From NCBI GenBank assembly GCA_002914805.1, contig JXTB01000408.1:272076-336075 (forward strand): DNA of 64,000 bases, in the 5' to 3' direction. Below, piece by piece: positions 31,173 to 42,888 of the stretch (the first letter of the stretch is position 1; each line of letters begins with the position of its first letter). A program made the position numbers and the translations under genes. The stretch comes from Parasponia andersonii (taxonomy: Eukaryota > Streptophyta > Magnoliopsida > Rosales > Cannabaceae). The notes under the pieces are model-generated. The model did not search any database and had not been told where the DNA came from. It was given only the letters and a program-made list of their open reading frames with translations.

Positions 31173-31312
31173 TGAAAGAATGGTTTTTTTCTTGTTTTAT
31201 TGATTTTGAAAAAGATACAATTTATAGGACTAAAAAATATATCCTAATTAATTACAAATATACAATTGTAATATTTTGTAATTAATTCTAATTGATACAA
31301 AATAATTCAACA
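31173..31312 (-). repeat. 3' LTR of the Copia element
   Basis: 140 bases with TG and CA ends. Adjoins the polypurine tract on its internal side. Confidence 0.93.
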
Positions 31313-34300
31313 CTCCCCATCAAGTTGGTGCGTAGGTATCTATTATGCCCAACTTGTCCATAAATTTTGAAAGTGTGTGATTTGAGACTGCTTTGGTGAG
31401 AATATTTGCCAATTATTCTTCTGATCGAATTTCCGAATTCTAGACTTCTTTTCTCCAATTTCTCTTTGATAAAAAATCGATCAATCTCAACATGCTTTGT
31501 TCGATCATGATGAACTAGATTATGGGCCATATCACGAGCAGACTTATTATCACAATATAATTGGATTGGTTTATTTGATAAATAACCCAAATCCTGAAGG
31601 AGGAGATTTAGCCACAATCCTTCACAAACTCCAAGAGCCATTCCTCTAAGTTATGCTTCACCAATTAAGCGAGCAACGAAACTTTGTTTCTTACTCCTCA
31701 AAGTAACAAGATTGCCACCTATAAAGGTAAAATATCCTAAGGTAGATCATATGTCAGTTTTATCTCCAGCCCAGTCTGTATCAGTGTATACCTCGATGGT
31801 TTATTCCTTTATTTTTCTAGAGAAAAGAATTCCTTTTTCTTGGAGCTGATTTCAAGTATCTCAAAATTCGCGTGACTGCATTCATATGATGCTCATCTGG
31901 ATTATGCATAAATTGGGTGACGATACTCAAAGCATATGCAAGATCTGGTCATATGTGTGCTAAGTACAACAATCTGCCAACAAGTCTTTGGTATCTTCCT
32001 TTGTCAGCTGAAACTTGATCAAATTCAAAACATAATTTTAATCTTTCTTCAATTGGTGTATTTACTGGTTGACATGCTGATATCCCAGTTTCTTTCAAAG
32101 GTCCAAAGCATACTTCTTTCGAGACAAGAAAATACTTTTCTGAGATCGAGATACTTCAATTCCCAGAAAGTACTTTAAGAAGCCTAGATCTTTTATTTCA
32201 AATTCTTTGGACAAATATTCTTGTAGGGCTTGTCTTTCAATTGGATCATTTCTTGTTACCACCATGTCATCAACATAAACAATAAATACGGTAATATTAC
32301 CATTTTTCTTTTTCAAGAACAACGTGTGATCTGAATTACTCTGATGATAACTAAATGCTACTATAGATTTTGTGAATCTTTCAAACCAGGCCCTGAGAGA
32401 TTGCTTCAGACCATACAATGCTTTCTTTAATTTACACACCTTCTGCCTTCGTTTTCCTGTCACCATGCACCCTGGGAGAAGATTCATGTAGACTTCTTCA
32501 GATAGTTCCCCATGCAAAAAGGCTTTCTTCACATCAAACTACTATAATGGCTATCCAAAATTTGCAGCTAAGGATAACAAGACTCAAACCGTATTGATTT
32601 TTGCTATAGGCGCAAAAGTTTCAGTGTAATCGATTCCATGAGTCTAGGTATATCCCTTTGCCACTAATCTTACTTTGAAGCATTCAATTGTACCATCAGC
32701 TTTGTACTTTACAGAAAAAATTCATCGACACACAACTGATTTCTTTCCTGTGGGAAAATCTATGAGCTCCCATGTATGGTTCTTTTTGTAAGGAGGCCAT
32801 CCCTTCACTAATTGCAACTTTCTACCTTGGGTCAGTTAAAGCTTCCTGCATACTGTTAGGAATAGATATTTATAAATGACTAATTTATTTTTGACAATTG
32901 ATATATTGACATATAATGGCTCATGGGATATCTTATTTTACTAGACAACTCAGGTTCATAAGTTGGTTTTGGAATACCTCTTGTGTGACGTTGTGGTAAC
33001 TGTCTCCTAGGTGATTTAGGTACGGTATAAGGAGTATCCTTAGCTAATGATTGGTTTGGTATATTACTTAGGAGAGATTGAATCTCGACTTTTGAAGTTT
33101 CTGAAGTTTCCTAATTTTCTGGATTACCACTTATATCCAAATTTTGACTACTCGTATTCAAGTCACCTGTATATTCATCAGATATTTCTACCACATCAAC
33201 TTTTATGTCTTCCGTATCTGTCATAAGATTGTATTCAAAAGTTTGAATTTCATCAAAATACTCTCCCTAAAATTCAGACGTAGAGTAATACACCGTATCT
33301 TCATGGAAGATAACATCCATAGTGATGAACATGCGTCGAGTAGAAGGGTGATAACATCGATACCCTTTTTGATGTAGAGCATATCCAACACAAACACATT
33401 TCAAGGCTCGAAGCATTAACTAACTCCATTGATCTTTGGGTAGATAAACGTAGGCAATACAACCAAAGACATGAGGAGTTAGATTGGGGACTGTGGGTGC
33501 TACAACAACATCTGTAAGTGCTTGAAATCGTGTTTGAACGTTGAGCATCCTCGATGGAACCCGATTTATGAGATAGACGGCAGAGAGAAGAGCTTTCCCC
33601 CAGTAGCAGGGGGGCATGTGTGCTTCAATGAGTGAATCACAAACAACCTCTAATAAGTTTTTGTTTTTCTGTTTAATAACACCGTTCTGTTGTGGTATAT
33701 CTGGATAACTGGTTTAATTAATAGAGTCATGAGAGTCTAAAAAATGTTGGAGTTTAGTACTACGATATTCTCCCCCGTTATCACTTCGAAGTTCTTGAAT
33801 CTTAGCATTGTATTGTGTACATATAGTATCATGTAACTTCTGATTTGGATTTTATCAAACATAACCAAGTCATCTGAGTACAATCATCGATAAAGGTAAC
33901 AAACCAATGAGCACCTCCCGATGTAGGAACTTTGGAAGGACCCTAAACATCAGAGTGAATAACTATAAACGGAGTTGGACTTTTATTTAAACTTAAAGGA
34001 AATAAGCACGATGGCTTTTTGCAAGTGTACAAATATCACATTTAAAACTAGACATAACTAAATCAGTAAACAAAGTAGGAAACAATCGTTTTAAGTAACC
34101 AAAAGAGGCATGGCCTAAATGTCGATGCCAAAGTCAAATCTCAGTCTTTTTCTTAGAGGTAGTGGTACTGTTCACGGTGAGAACTTGTTGAAGTTTGTTA
34201 GACTTTGTTGATTCTAGATCCAAGTAGTACAACATTCCTTTCTTAATACCATAACCAATCATTTGTTGAGTCTGAATATCCTTAAATACACAGGAATTAG

Positions 34301-35930
34301 GACCAAAAATAACCACACAGGACAAGGTATTAATGATTTGAGAAACTGAAAGAAGATTATAGTTGAAGGAATGTACCACTAATACAAAATCAATGTGTAA
34401 AATTTTAATAAGATTAGAGGACCCTTCACCAAGAACTGTATTAGTATTACCATTAACAATAGAAACACAGTTCCTGGATAAAGGTTTCAGGGTAGAAATA
34501 TGTCGCACATCAAATGTCATATGATCAGTAGTACCAGAATCAATTATCCATGCATTATTCAAAACCTTACCTTCTCTAGTGGTGGTTACCAGTGCTGATG
34601 AAGTAGATGGAACATCGACTGCTTTGTTTGAGTGAGAGCCGTCGAAGATGGTCTCTAAGCATTCCGATGTAGTGTTGGGTCCCACCAGTCTGGATATCTA
34701 ATCAATTCAAAGTACCAATTTTTGGTATGACCATTTTGATTACAGTGAGTGCATTTCAATGAGCCTTTTTCCAATGTGGAATTCTTTGGGTTAGTGGGTT
34801 TGGGGTGATCCTACGATATTTGACTGGGTCATTGTCGAGAGAGTAGTGCGAGGGCTTTAGGTTTGGTAGTTTCTTCATGGAAAGTAGTTGATCGTAAGTT
34901 ATTACGACAGACTAAGGAATAACATTCTTCTAGACATAGGAGTAGCTCGCGACGTAAAATTTTTCGCCGAAGTTGATCAAAACTTGTATCCAACCTAGCA
35001 AGAAAGACGTGGACTCAAGTGTGTTCAATAGACTGCCGGTATACTACCACATCTTTGGGATCCTTCATGACCACTCTATCACGATGATCGTATTCTTAAA
35101 ATATTTCTATTAACTCTCCATAATACACAGAAAGTGATTTGGTATCTTGTTTGGCTGAGAAGGCTTTCTGATGCAGGGAGTAAACTTGCATCTCATTAGT
35201 TCCATCATAAAAGGCTTTGGATAAAGCATTCCATATTTCACGGGCAGTGGGAATACGAAGGTAGCGCTTCATAATGTCAGGAATCATGGATATCATAAGG
35301 CAACATTTAACTTTTTGATTTCAGCATACCATTTCTCATATCCTTTATCTGGCACAAAAGATGGAGTTGTTTTGCCTATGATGTAGGAGAGTTTTTCCCG
35401 TTCAACAATATGCATCTCCATTAACTGCGACCACACATCATAATTTATTTCAGTGAGTTGAATGCCTATATTGAAAACACCCTCATACTGAACCAGAATA
35501 AGAGCAGATTTGGTACCAGTTGATTCACTTTGTTCACTCTTTTTTTTTTCTTTCCTTTTTTTTTTTGGTTTTGTTTTTTTTGTTGTTTTTTTTAAATAAA
35601 AATAAAATAAAAGAGAGGCCCAATAATATTTTGAACTTGTACAAAGACTAGTCTAGCCCTAAAAGTACAAGCCTAAAAAAATATAACCTGATGATGATCA
35701 ATACAAGCCCAAAAGAACAATTTAGATTTTAGACTAGGTTAGCTCAAAAATATAACCTGATGATGAATGATGATCAATACAAGCCCAAAATATAACCTTA
35801 ATATCTTGATCCTCACGGCTATGGTAAAACAACTGAAATGCAGTGCGATGGTCTGGCTGGGTGAAGCGACTGAGGTGGCGATGGGATGCGACTGAAGTGG
35901 CACGAGACTAGGATGCAATAGGCTGGTCAT
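31313..35930 (-). pseudogene. Copia gag-pol polyprotein, many stops
   Basis: In element order the pieces are as follows. A gag UBN2-like segment (35096-35296; E-I-W-N-A-L-S-K-A-F-Y). A zinc knuckle near 34710-34785 (C-T-H-C-N-Q-N-G-H) whose last Cys is replaced. The protease motif D-S-G-T-T-D-H near 34530-34550. A GAG-pre-integrase region (about 34140-34400). Integrase remnants to about 33420, with L-I-N-R-V-P-S-R. Reverse transcriptase (32095-32532) with L-Y-G-L-K-Q-S and the catalytic Y-V-D-D near 32265-32277. RNase H (31288-31641) with C-D-N-K-S-A-R and H-V-E-I-D-R-F-F. Multiple stop codons and frameshifts separate these pieces, so no full polyprotein can be made. Confidence 0.9.
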
Positions 35931-36176
35931 GACTGAGGCGATGAGGGGCTAAGACGCCGTGTGGGACTTGAAGGTTTTGTTCCTTTTTTTTGTTCTCTCT
36001 CTCTTTTGTTTTTTAGGATTAGGAATTTGATTATGATATCTAGTGTATTTGTGATATTTTGGATAGTATTGGCTGGGTATCTAGGTAGTATTGGTTGGGT
36101 ATCTGATACTTGATGTGTTTTTCTGATATTTGGTTTGGGTATTTTGAATTTAGAATTGTATCTTTCTCTGATACTA

Positions 36177-36316
36177 TGAAAGAATGGTTTTTTTCTTGTT
36201 TTATTGATTCTGAACGAGATATAATTTATAGGACTAAAAAATATCTCATAATTAATTACAAATATACAATTATAATATTTTGTAATTAATTCTAATTGAT
36301 ACAAAATAATTCAACA
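36177..36316 (-). repeat. 5' LTR of the Copia element
   Basis: 140 bases with the same ends as the partner at 31173-31312. The degenerate Met-tRNA primer site adjoins its internal side. Confidence 0.93.
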
Positions 36317-37089
36317 GTTTTCGTTAGAATTAAAATGGGACATAATGATTTTAGTAGTATTTTTTTTCGTGATTGACGTTACGAGACTTTTTTTCAAATA
36401 GTGTTATAAACATAGAAAAAGATTGAGAATAAGAAATTCTGTGATTGAGCTATGAATTTCTGAGGCTGTAAACTTGAGAGTGTGTGTTTGTCTGTGTTCT
36501 TCAGATTAATATGTCAAAGTGTGTGCTGGTTTATTGTTGTTCATTGTTCTTGATATCTGAGTGTTTGTTTCTGGGGAAAATATTATTATTTAGTCGACGC
36601 AAAAATATTATCCGAAGACCAAAATTCAATTAGGCAACGTACCAAATGAACCAAATAGCTGAAATTCATTTAACATGCAAGAAAGAAATAAAGTAACCAT
36701 GTTACAGCTACTGCATCTTTTTTGGACAATTTTTTCCAAAAAAATTGCACCGTGGAAATGGAGTTGTTGATGAATTCTTTTCCACACTTAGGCATCTCGG
36801 AATAGTTTCAAGTTTCAAACGTCATTAGTTTCCATGTTGTATTGTCTTTTTTTTTTTCTTGGTTTCAATACTTCTTTACCTCAATAAATGTTCATATTGT
36901 GTAGTGACTAATTTTTGACTAAAAGTTTAAAATGCTATATATTTTTTCTATACTGATCAATAGTGAACTTAATTCCTGTGATATTAGAGACTTGAAATGT
37001 AAACTAAAAGATCATGAGATCTAAACTCGTTTCTCAAAAATCTCGACGCATCAGGATTTAGCAGTGCAATAAGTATACGACATTGTTTT
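36317..37089. other. Spacer right of the Copia element
   Basis: The first 100 bases continue the 5' flank of the pseudogene interrupted by the Copia element. The remainder is AT-rich and I see no gene. Confidence 0.5.
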
Positions 37090-37638
37090 TTTGATAGGAG
37101 CTCAATTTATCATAGAAACTAATGAAACAGAGTACTAAAAAACCAAAGTATACTATTCTAAGTATACTGAGTCAAACTGAAGATTGAAGAATGTTACAAA
37201 AGATGCAAACTTCATAATATCATAACCAAATTTACTTCACGAAGAAAGAAACTTTGTATAGTAAGTCTAGAAATGAAATCTACCCTATCCAACTCTATGT
37301 TGAAGAAGAAACTTATTTAATTAACAGCTACTGCTTCAGGTCTATGCTTTTCGATATTTCTTGAACATCAACATCCAATATAGTTCTTTGATACAAGCTC
37401 AAATTCAACCATGCATGGAAGTAATGAAACAGAGTCCTAAAAAAGCAGGATATAATAATTCAATTATGCTGAGTCAAACTAAAGAATGATACAAAAGACC
37501 AAACTTTTAGAATATAATAACCAAAATTTTCAATTATAGGTTTCAAATACACTATGAAGAAAGAAGCTTTATATCATAAGTCTAGAAATGGAATCTACCT
37601 GGTTCAACTTTAAGTTGAAGAAACATCTTATTGAGCGG
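37090..37638 (-). repeat. Tandem duplication of a subgroup B 3' flank
   Basis: About 295 bases occur twice, at roughly 37090-37385 and 37385-37700. Paired landmarks are AATGAAACAGAGT(A/C)CTAAAAAA, GCTGAGTCAAACT or ACTGAGTCAAACT, GTCTAGAAATG(A/G)AATCTACC and GTTGAAGAA. The second copy runs into the stop codon of the pseudogene at 37639. Confidence 0.7.
37325..37385 (-). pseudogene. C-terminal relic of a subgroup B gene
   Basis: TTTCTTGAACATCAACATCC matches TTTCTTGAACCTCAACATCC at 37682, the codons for the C-terminal L-D-V-E-V-Q-E-I tail. It is the coding tip that ends the first unit of the tandem duplication. Confidence 0.6.
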
Positions 37639-37893
37639 CTACTGGGTTCTAAAGCTACCGGTTAGGTCTAGATTGCTCCATATTTCTTGAACCTCAACAT
37701 CCAATATTTTGTGGAGTAAACCCTTTCTTGTAGAGCCGTCTCCGTTCAGTAGGATTTCCTTCTTTAGCTCATTTACCTTGGCGCTTACTCTATTTAGTTT
37801 GTTATTAATGACTTTATCTTTCAGATAAATTGGTACCTTAGCCAAGTGCACTTCATTTAGCATTGTCATGGGTGTGTCTGGATGACAAAAATT

Positions 37894-38293
37894 TGTTGGA
37901 ATTTGACTAAATATTAAAAATGTGAAAGAAGCCAAAGTCTCACATCGATAGAAGATGGAGAGAAATGGAGGCTTGAACCCTATATAAGGAGGTTATCTCC
38001 TTGGTTACTAATCATCCCAATATGTAGCGTTTCAAGTATTTTCCTCTTTCGAGAAAATTCTTTTTTATTCTCTTTGTGTATTTCTTTTCAAGGAGTAAGA
38101 AAGTGTGAGCTCTTAGGGATAGTGAAATTCTTTTATGAGGGAAGTGGTTTTTCTCCTGCTTTGGGAGTTTTTTACTTAAATTCTCGTGTTGCGGTGATTG
38201 TTTATATTCTCTGCTTTTATTTTATTGTTGTTCTGAGATTCATTGAAGTGAGATCTTAGGAACAGTGAATCTAGTTCGGTTAGATTTTCAATA
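37894..38293 (+). repeat. 5' LTR of the TRIM-like element
   Basis: About 400 bases, starting TGTTGGAATTTGACTAA and ending TTTTCAATA before the primer site. The terminal CA has mutated to TA. Confidence 0.85.
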
Positions 38294-38873
38294 AATGGTA
38301 TCAAAGCATATAGATTCTTTGGTACACAGTCAGTTAGATTTTCAATAAGTGGTATTAAAGCATATAGGTTACGTTGAAGCTTAGTGGTAGTCTAAAAAAT
38401 GTTTCTAGAAATTTTCTTAGTGGTGTTTCAAGCTATGAGTGCGGAAAGAGGGTGTGGACAATCTTGGCACCGAAAAGAAATTGTCAAAAAGATGTAGTGA
38501 GTTCAGTTAAAAGCTCCAAATCTGAGGATGCTGCAAATCCTATGGCATGTCGCAGATATCCAAAGTTGACATAGAAGAGGATGTGATATAATGGCGGGTT
38601 CAAGGTTTGCAAGTTTACACACAGACATTGATTTGGCATTGATACAGGATATATGGTAGATGATATCGATGGCTGATTAGCTTCTAAGAAAAGCCAAATG
38701 GTGGGAGCTACAACATAATTTTTCAGCAAAGCTTTTTGCAACATAAGCGGAGGTGAAATTCTTAGAATTTGTTAATTCTAAGTGTATACTCATATGTAGA
38801 GTATAACTCTCAGTGAAGATAATATTTGTAGTGGAAGCTATGGATATTTTTATTATTTAGCCAAGGTAGAGAT

Positions 38874-39518
38874 TGTTAGAATTTAGCTAAATATTAAAAA
38901 TATGAAAGAAACCAAAGTCCCACATCGGTAGAAAATGGAGAGGAATGGAAGTTTGAGCCCTATATAAGGAGGTCATCTCCATGGTTACTAATCACCCTAA
39001 TATGTAGCATTTCAAGTATTTTCCTTTTTTGAAGAAATATACAAAGAGTAGGAAAGTGTGAGTTCTCTTATTTTCTTTCTTGGGTATGAGGGATGGAAAG
39101 AGGAAATATTTGTAAGAGTCTCTACGGAAGTTGAGTTCTCTCATTTTCTTTCTTATATAAGAGGATGGGAGGAGGAAATATTTGTGAGACTCTCTTGTGA
39201 GAGAGTACGTATTGTCTTTCTTTCTTGTATAAGAGGGATGAGAGGAGAAATATTTATGAGAGTCTCTTGCTAGAGAGTACTTGAGTGTATTGGGATCATT
39301 GAGTAGAAAAGAAGGAAATCCATATAATTATACAAATTTTTCATATAGCGAAATTCTTTTTTGAGGGTAGTGGGTTTTCTCTTGATTTGAGAAGTTTTTA
39401 CTTAAATTCTTGTATTGTGGTGATTGTTTTATTTTCTATTTTTATTTCTTTGTTATTCTGATATTAGTTAAAGTGAGATCTTGAGAGCGATTAATCTGGA
39501 TTGGTCAGATTCCCAACA
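38874..39518 (+). repeat. 3' LTR of the TRIM-like element, expanded
   Basis: About 645 bases, starting TGTTAGAATTTAGCTAA. It is longer than the 5' LTR mainly because of a roughly 75-base unit repeated three times at about 39060-39285 (GAGGAAATATTTGT, GAGAGTCTCT, TTTCTTTCTT). Confidence 0.85.
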
Positions 39519-40645
39519 AAATTAACTTCAAAACGCAAGAATTTTACGATGATCATATGACGGAGATCGTATTCTATTTTGTTCTCGAGCCAAAAATTAA
39601 TCTCCTTACAACTCTTCTTCTCCTTCTCACCACCTTTCCCTTTCAAAGCATCAAGAATTGCAGCCATCCTCATCACTTCGTCGAAGAAGTGCTGCACAAA
39701 GACAAAGCTGTTGATGACAATAGAATTCTCTACCACAATTAGGCATCTCAATATGGTTTCAACCTCATAAAGCGTCTCTGATATCTCTTTCCTCTTAGAG
39801 ATTACCGCCATTACCAACGTCAAGTAGTCAATTAGGAAGATAGATATCTGAGTCTCATGATCGAATAAAACAGTCTTCAACGGGTCGAAAGTAGTCTTAC
39901 TCGGTTCGTTTGAATGGTTAATCCTTTGCATCCACTCAATCAAACTCCCCTGTTCTTTCTCTCTATTTTTCTCAGCTTGTTCTTTCCATCTGAGCTTCAT
40001 GAACCAACTTAACCTCGCCATGTACTGCTCTAGAGTTTCACCGCAACATTTTGGAACATTGTACTTGGGGAACTTCTTCTCGTACTCATCCAAAGTCCAA
40101 TTTAGAGCCACAATTTCTTTCTTGGATTCACCAAACTTGGCCTTCAATCTTTCTAGATTCACTATGTTGTCCCTCACATAAAGTATGGCCGATTCGCTAT
40201 CTCCTTTCGCTAAAAAGTTTCTCAATGCCCGTTTAGCCGGATCTTCTAGACTTTACTGGAATTTTTTCTCTGCTGCTACAAGAACCTGTATTTCTTCTGC
40301 TTCCACAGATCCACTGTCTTCGAAGTTCTTGAGTTACCAAATCCTCTTAAGCACTTCGTTGGCTGAAACTTCGAGCTCCGAAATGATGTTGACAACCTCA
40401 TTTGGAAGTCCTACTAGCTCATTCTTTTCCATTGCCGTTCCATTTGTCTGCGAAAGACCCGAAAATAGTGGATATCAAAACGTGAAGAATCAAAGTACCT
40501 AATTGGTTTCTTTTCTTTGTAGTAAAACTTGAACTTCTTAGCTTTTCTTGCTCACTTTCTTGAGAGAGAATTATTAGAAAGCGTTTATTAAGATCATCTT
40601 TTCTCTGGTTTAGGCATGGAATGTAACTACCTAGAGAGAAGGAGA

Positions 40646-41031
40646 GCAGACATGTATTAAAATCTGGGGTGCATTCAGCAGACATGTATTAAAATCAAGG
40701 GTGCATTCTTTATGTCGTTTATGAAATTTGAATAATTATAATTTCATAAACGATTTGATAAATAATTTTCCTAAGGCAAGAAGGAAGCTTATTCTAATAA
40801 TTCAAAACATTTTAAAACTCGAATTACATAAAACTAAAATATAATTAAATAGTTGCAGACATGTATTAAAATCAAGGGTGCATTCTTTATGTCGTTTATG
40901 AAATTTGAATAATTATAATTTCATAAACGATTTGATAAATAATTTTCCTAAGGCAAGAAGGAAGCTTATTCTAATAATTCAAAACATTTTAAAACTCGAA
41001 TTACATAAAACTAAAATATAATTAAATAGTT
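40646..41031. repeat. 177-base perfect tandem duplication in the 5' flank
   Basis: Positions 40678-40854 and 40855-41031 are identical by eye. A partial third start (GCAGACATGTATTAAAATC) lies at 40646. Each unit includes ATGTCGTTTATGAAATT and its near-exact reverse complement AATTTCATAAACG, forming a hairpin. Identity over 177 bases implies a very recent duplication or an assembly artefact. Confidence 0.9.
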
Positions 41032-41909
41032 ATTATTTATTAGAGGAAGATTATGAGAAAAGCGAGTAATTCGGGTTTTGTCTCTAATTTAAATTCGAAT
41101 TTGATTACTGTCTACTTTTATCTTTAAAAAAACAATTTTATATATTTTGGTCAGTCATTATTATAGATTGACATTGGTCTGTAATCCTTTCAAATTGATA
41201 TTAACTAAAAGAATTTCCGTTGAAGTCAAAGAGTGGAGAAGTAACCTTTTTTTATTGTTATTTTAAAAATTAACATACCATAAAACAAGCATATTTGAGA
41301 TCATATGAAGAAAGATTTAATAATTAAGGACAGTTTGGGGTGTAAAAAAAATGTTACGTCATTTAGAAATTTCAACATGTCATTTCTTTTACTGAAGGAG
41401 CAAAACCATAACCAACGTCTGCTTCAGTTTAGAAAAAGGGCAATGAAATTACAAGTCGTTTTGTCGATGTTGTCTAACTTCGTTTTCTTTTATCTTCTTT
41501 TAAATTGAAATTATAGCGTGCCCATTTTCTGTTAAACGACATATCGTTTATGAAAGAAAAATGATAGTTCATTTGTGTCGTTATTCATGATAAACGGTTA
41601 TTCGTCCCGTTTCTATTCATTATAAACGGTGTTGTTTATATATATATTTTTTAAATTATTTGAATGACGCTTAAACAGATACAACATCTTCCAAAATTGT
41701 TACTAATCAAATGGAGTATCAAAAAAGAATTAGGATAAAAAGAACACATACAATCATTTATAGAAAACTAATTATAAGATTAACTCAAAGATAGAGTAAT
41801 TCAAGCATAGCGAGTCTAATTCAAACATGAATTATGTTGCCATAGTACTAATTTAAGTTACTTTTAACAAATAAAACAATTAAATCTAAAGGCTAAGCTT
41901 AATTAAACT
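41032..41909 (-). other. Spacer: promoter-side and 3'-flank blocks of subgroup C
   Basis: Contains TTTTACTGAAGGAGCAAA, TAAACGACATATCGTTTATG at 41533-41552, several AACGG(T/C) and GTCGTT motifs, and then the 3'-flank block (CAACATCTTCC, AAATGGAGTAT). No gene. Confidence 0.55.
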
Positions 41910-42460
41910 TTATAAAAGCAACGCTAGTTCTGTTAAGCTTTCTGGTTTAGGCTCCAATTCGGTCTATAGTTGTTTTACTCCAGCCTCCAAGACTTGTTGG
42001 AAAAATTTCATCTCTGAATGTTAGAGTTCGTGACCCGAATTCTATTTGCCCTAGTCCGAAGACTTCGCCGTGCGACATATGTGGTATTTTTTGTAATTGA
42101 GAGAAATTTTGAGATCTGTAGTTTATTGGGCCGTTTTGTCGGCTTAATCGTGTAAAACTCTACCTTCTGTACTTTATTGTGTTCTTATTTTTCATCTTTT
42201 TTTTGTCGATTATCGTTTAATAATTCTTAACACTGAAGAATCTTCATCTTGGACAAATAGGATCTGACTTTAAAGCATCTATTTTCGCACCAACTCTTCT
42301 CAATTTGTCCTCAAAGACATTACACAAAAGATGATTAGTCATAGAGAAAAGCACATCATTCATCACCTTCATAGGCAAGTAAGGGCTACAAAATCTAACT
42401 TCCAAATGCAAAACTTCTATGATGATCAGATGAAGCAATTCGTCATCTATTTTGTCGTCA
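41910..42460 (-). pseudogene. RSLIEW-family pseudogene, subgroup C, C-terminal third only
   Basis: It begins abruptly at D-D-K-I-D-D-E-L-L-H-L-I, equivalent to about residue 268 of the gene at 42889-43983, so two thirds of the gene are missing. It continues through E-V-L-H-L-E-V-R-F-C-S-P and K-I-D-A-L-K-S-D. A 214-base solo LTR is inserted in the codons for E-D-S-S-E. A TAG replaces the tail Trp (K-Q-L-stop-T-E-L-E-P-K-P). The sequence upstream of about 42460 is 3'-flank material, so the missing part was removed by a deletion. Confidence 0.87.
42019..42232 (+). mobile_element. Solo LTR, short form
   Basis: TGTTAGAGTTCGTGACC to TCTTAACA, flanked by a perfect 5-base duplication CTGAA (42014-42018 and 42233-42237). 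Related in the opposite orientation to 46810-47187, which is about 165 bases longer. The internal region was removed by LTR recombination. Confidence 0.88.
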
Positions 42461-42888
42461 CTTTTTTTTTCCTCCTTTTTACGTACCATTTATTTAATTT
42501 TCTCATTCACTCGAACTCTTATTTTATTTGTAGTTGCTTTTGCCTCAAATTTTACTTGATCAACTATTATGTTTTTTTTATTATTTATTTATTTTTTTTT
42601 AATAAAAAATCTTCGATAAACTCTGCAACTTGAAATGGCACTTGAACAGATTCCAACTTCATCCGAAATTGTTACTACTCAAATGGAGTATTGGAGAAAA
42701 AGAAAAGGATAAAAGATAAAAGGAATAAATACAGAGAAAACTAATTAAGATTAAGTCAAAGATGAAGTAATTCAAGCATACTGAGTCTGAGTCTAATTCA
42801 AACATGAAGAATGTTGCAATAGTAATAATTCAAGATACTTGTAACATATCAACAATGAAATCTAAAGGCTAAACTTAATTAGACTTTA
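42461..42888 (-). other. 3' flank of the subgroup C gene
   Basis: Matches the 3'-flank block of other copies (CTCGAACTCTTATTTTA, TTGCTTTTGCCTCAAATTTT, CTGCAACTTGAAATGGCAC, CCAACTTCATCC). No gene. Confidence 0.6.

Larger units (their letters stand above)
31173..36316 (-). mobile_element. Ty1/Copia LTR retrotransposon, structurally complete, coding-dead
   Basis: Two 140-base LTRs (TGTTGAATT ... CTTTCA on the minus strand) bound a 5.1-kb element. The 5-base target duplication GTTTT is perfect on both sides (31168-31172 and 36317-36321). Next to the 5' LTR is TAGTATCAGAG, a mutated initiator Met-tRNA primer site. Next to the 3' LTR is GATGGGGAG, a polypurine tract. The LTRs differ at about 7 of 140 positions by my count, so the insertion is not very recent. 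Gene order gag, protease, integrase, reverse transcriptase, RNase H is that of Copia. It sits in the 5' flank of the subgroup C pseudogene, inside a CGTTTT stretch like the array's recurrent motif. Confidence 0.95.
37894..39518 (+). mobile_element. TRIM/LARD-like non-autonomous LTR retroelement
   Basis: The element begins TGTTGGAATTTG and ends CCCAACA, with a perfect 5-base duplication AAATT (37889-37893 and 39519-39523). A primer site TGGTATCAAAGC for initiator Met-tRNA follows the 5' LTR at about 38296. A polypurine-like CCAAGGTAGAGAT precedes the 3' LTR. The internal part is about 580 bases and has no retrotransposon protein. The LTRs contain a TATATAAGG promoter-like site. Excising the element and one AAATT rejoins the family codons E-V-N-F-C-H-P exactly. 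It must have moved using proteins supplied by another Copia-like element. Confidence 0.92.
37639..40432 (-). pseudogene. RSLIEW-family pseudogene, subgroup B, split by a retroelement
   Basis: The start ATG is at 40432 (M-E-K-N-E-L-V-G-L-P) and the stop is at 37639. Two in-frame stops lie in the first 75 codons: a TAA after K-R-I-W, where relatives have Gln, and a TAA after K-K-F-Q. Downstream the frame is open and typical: K-Y-N-V-P-K-C-C-G-E, E-Q-G-S-L-I-E-W-M-Q-R-I-N-H-S-N, and V-E-N-S-I-V-I. A 1.6-kb TRIM-like element is inserted within E-V-N-F|C-H-P-D. The C-terminal part after the insertion is intact (tail E-I-W-S-N-L-D-L). A shortened form of the subgroup B 5'-UTR intron lies just upstream. 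Confidence 0.92.
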
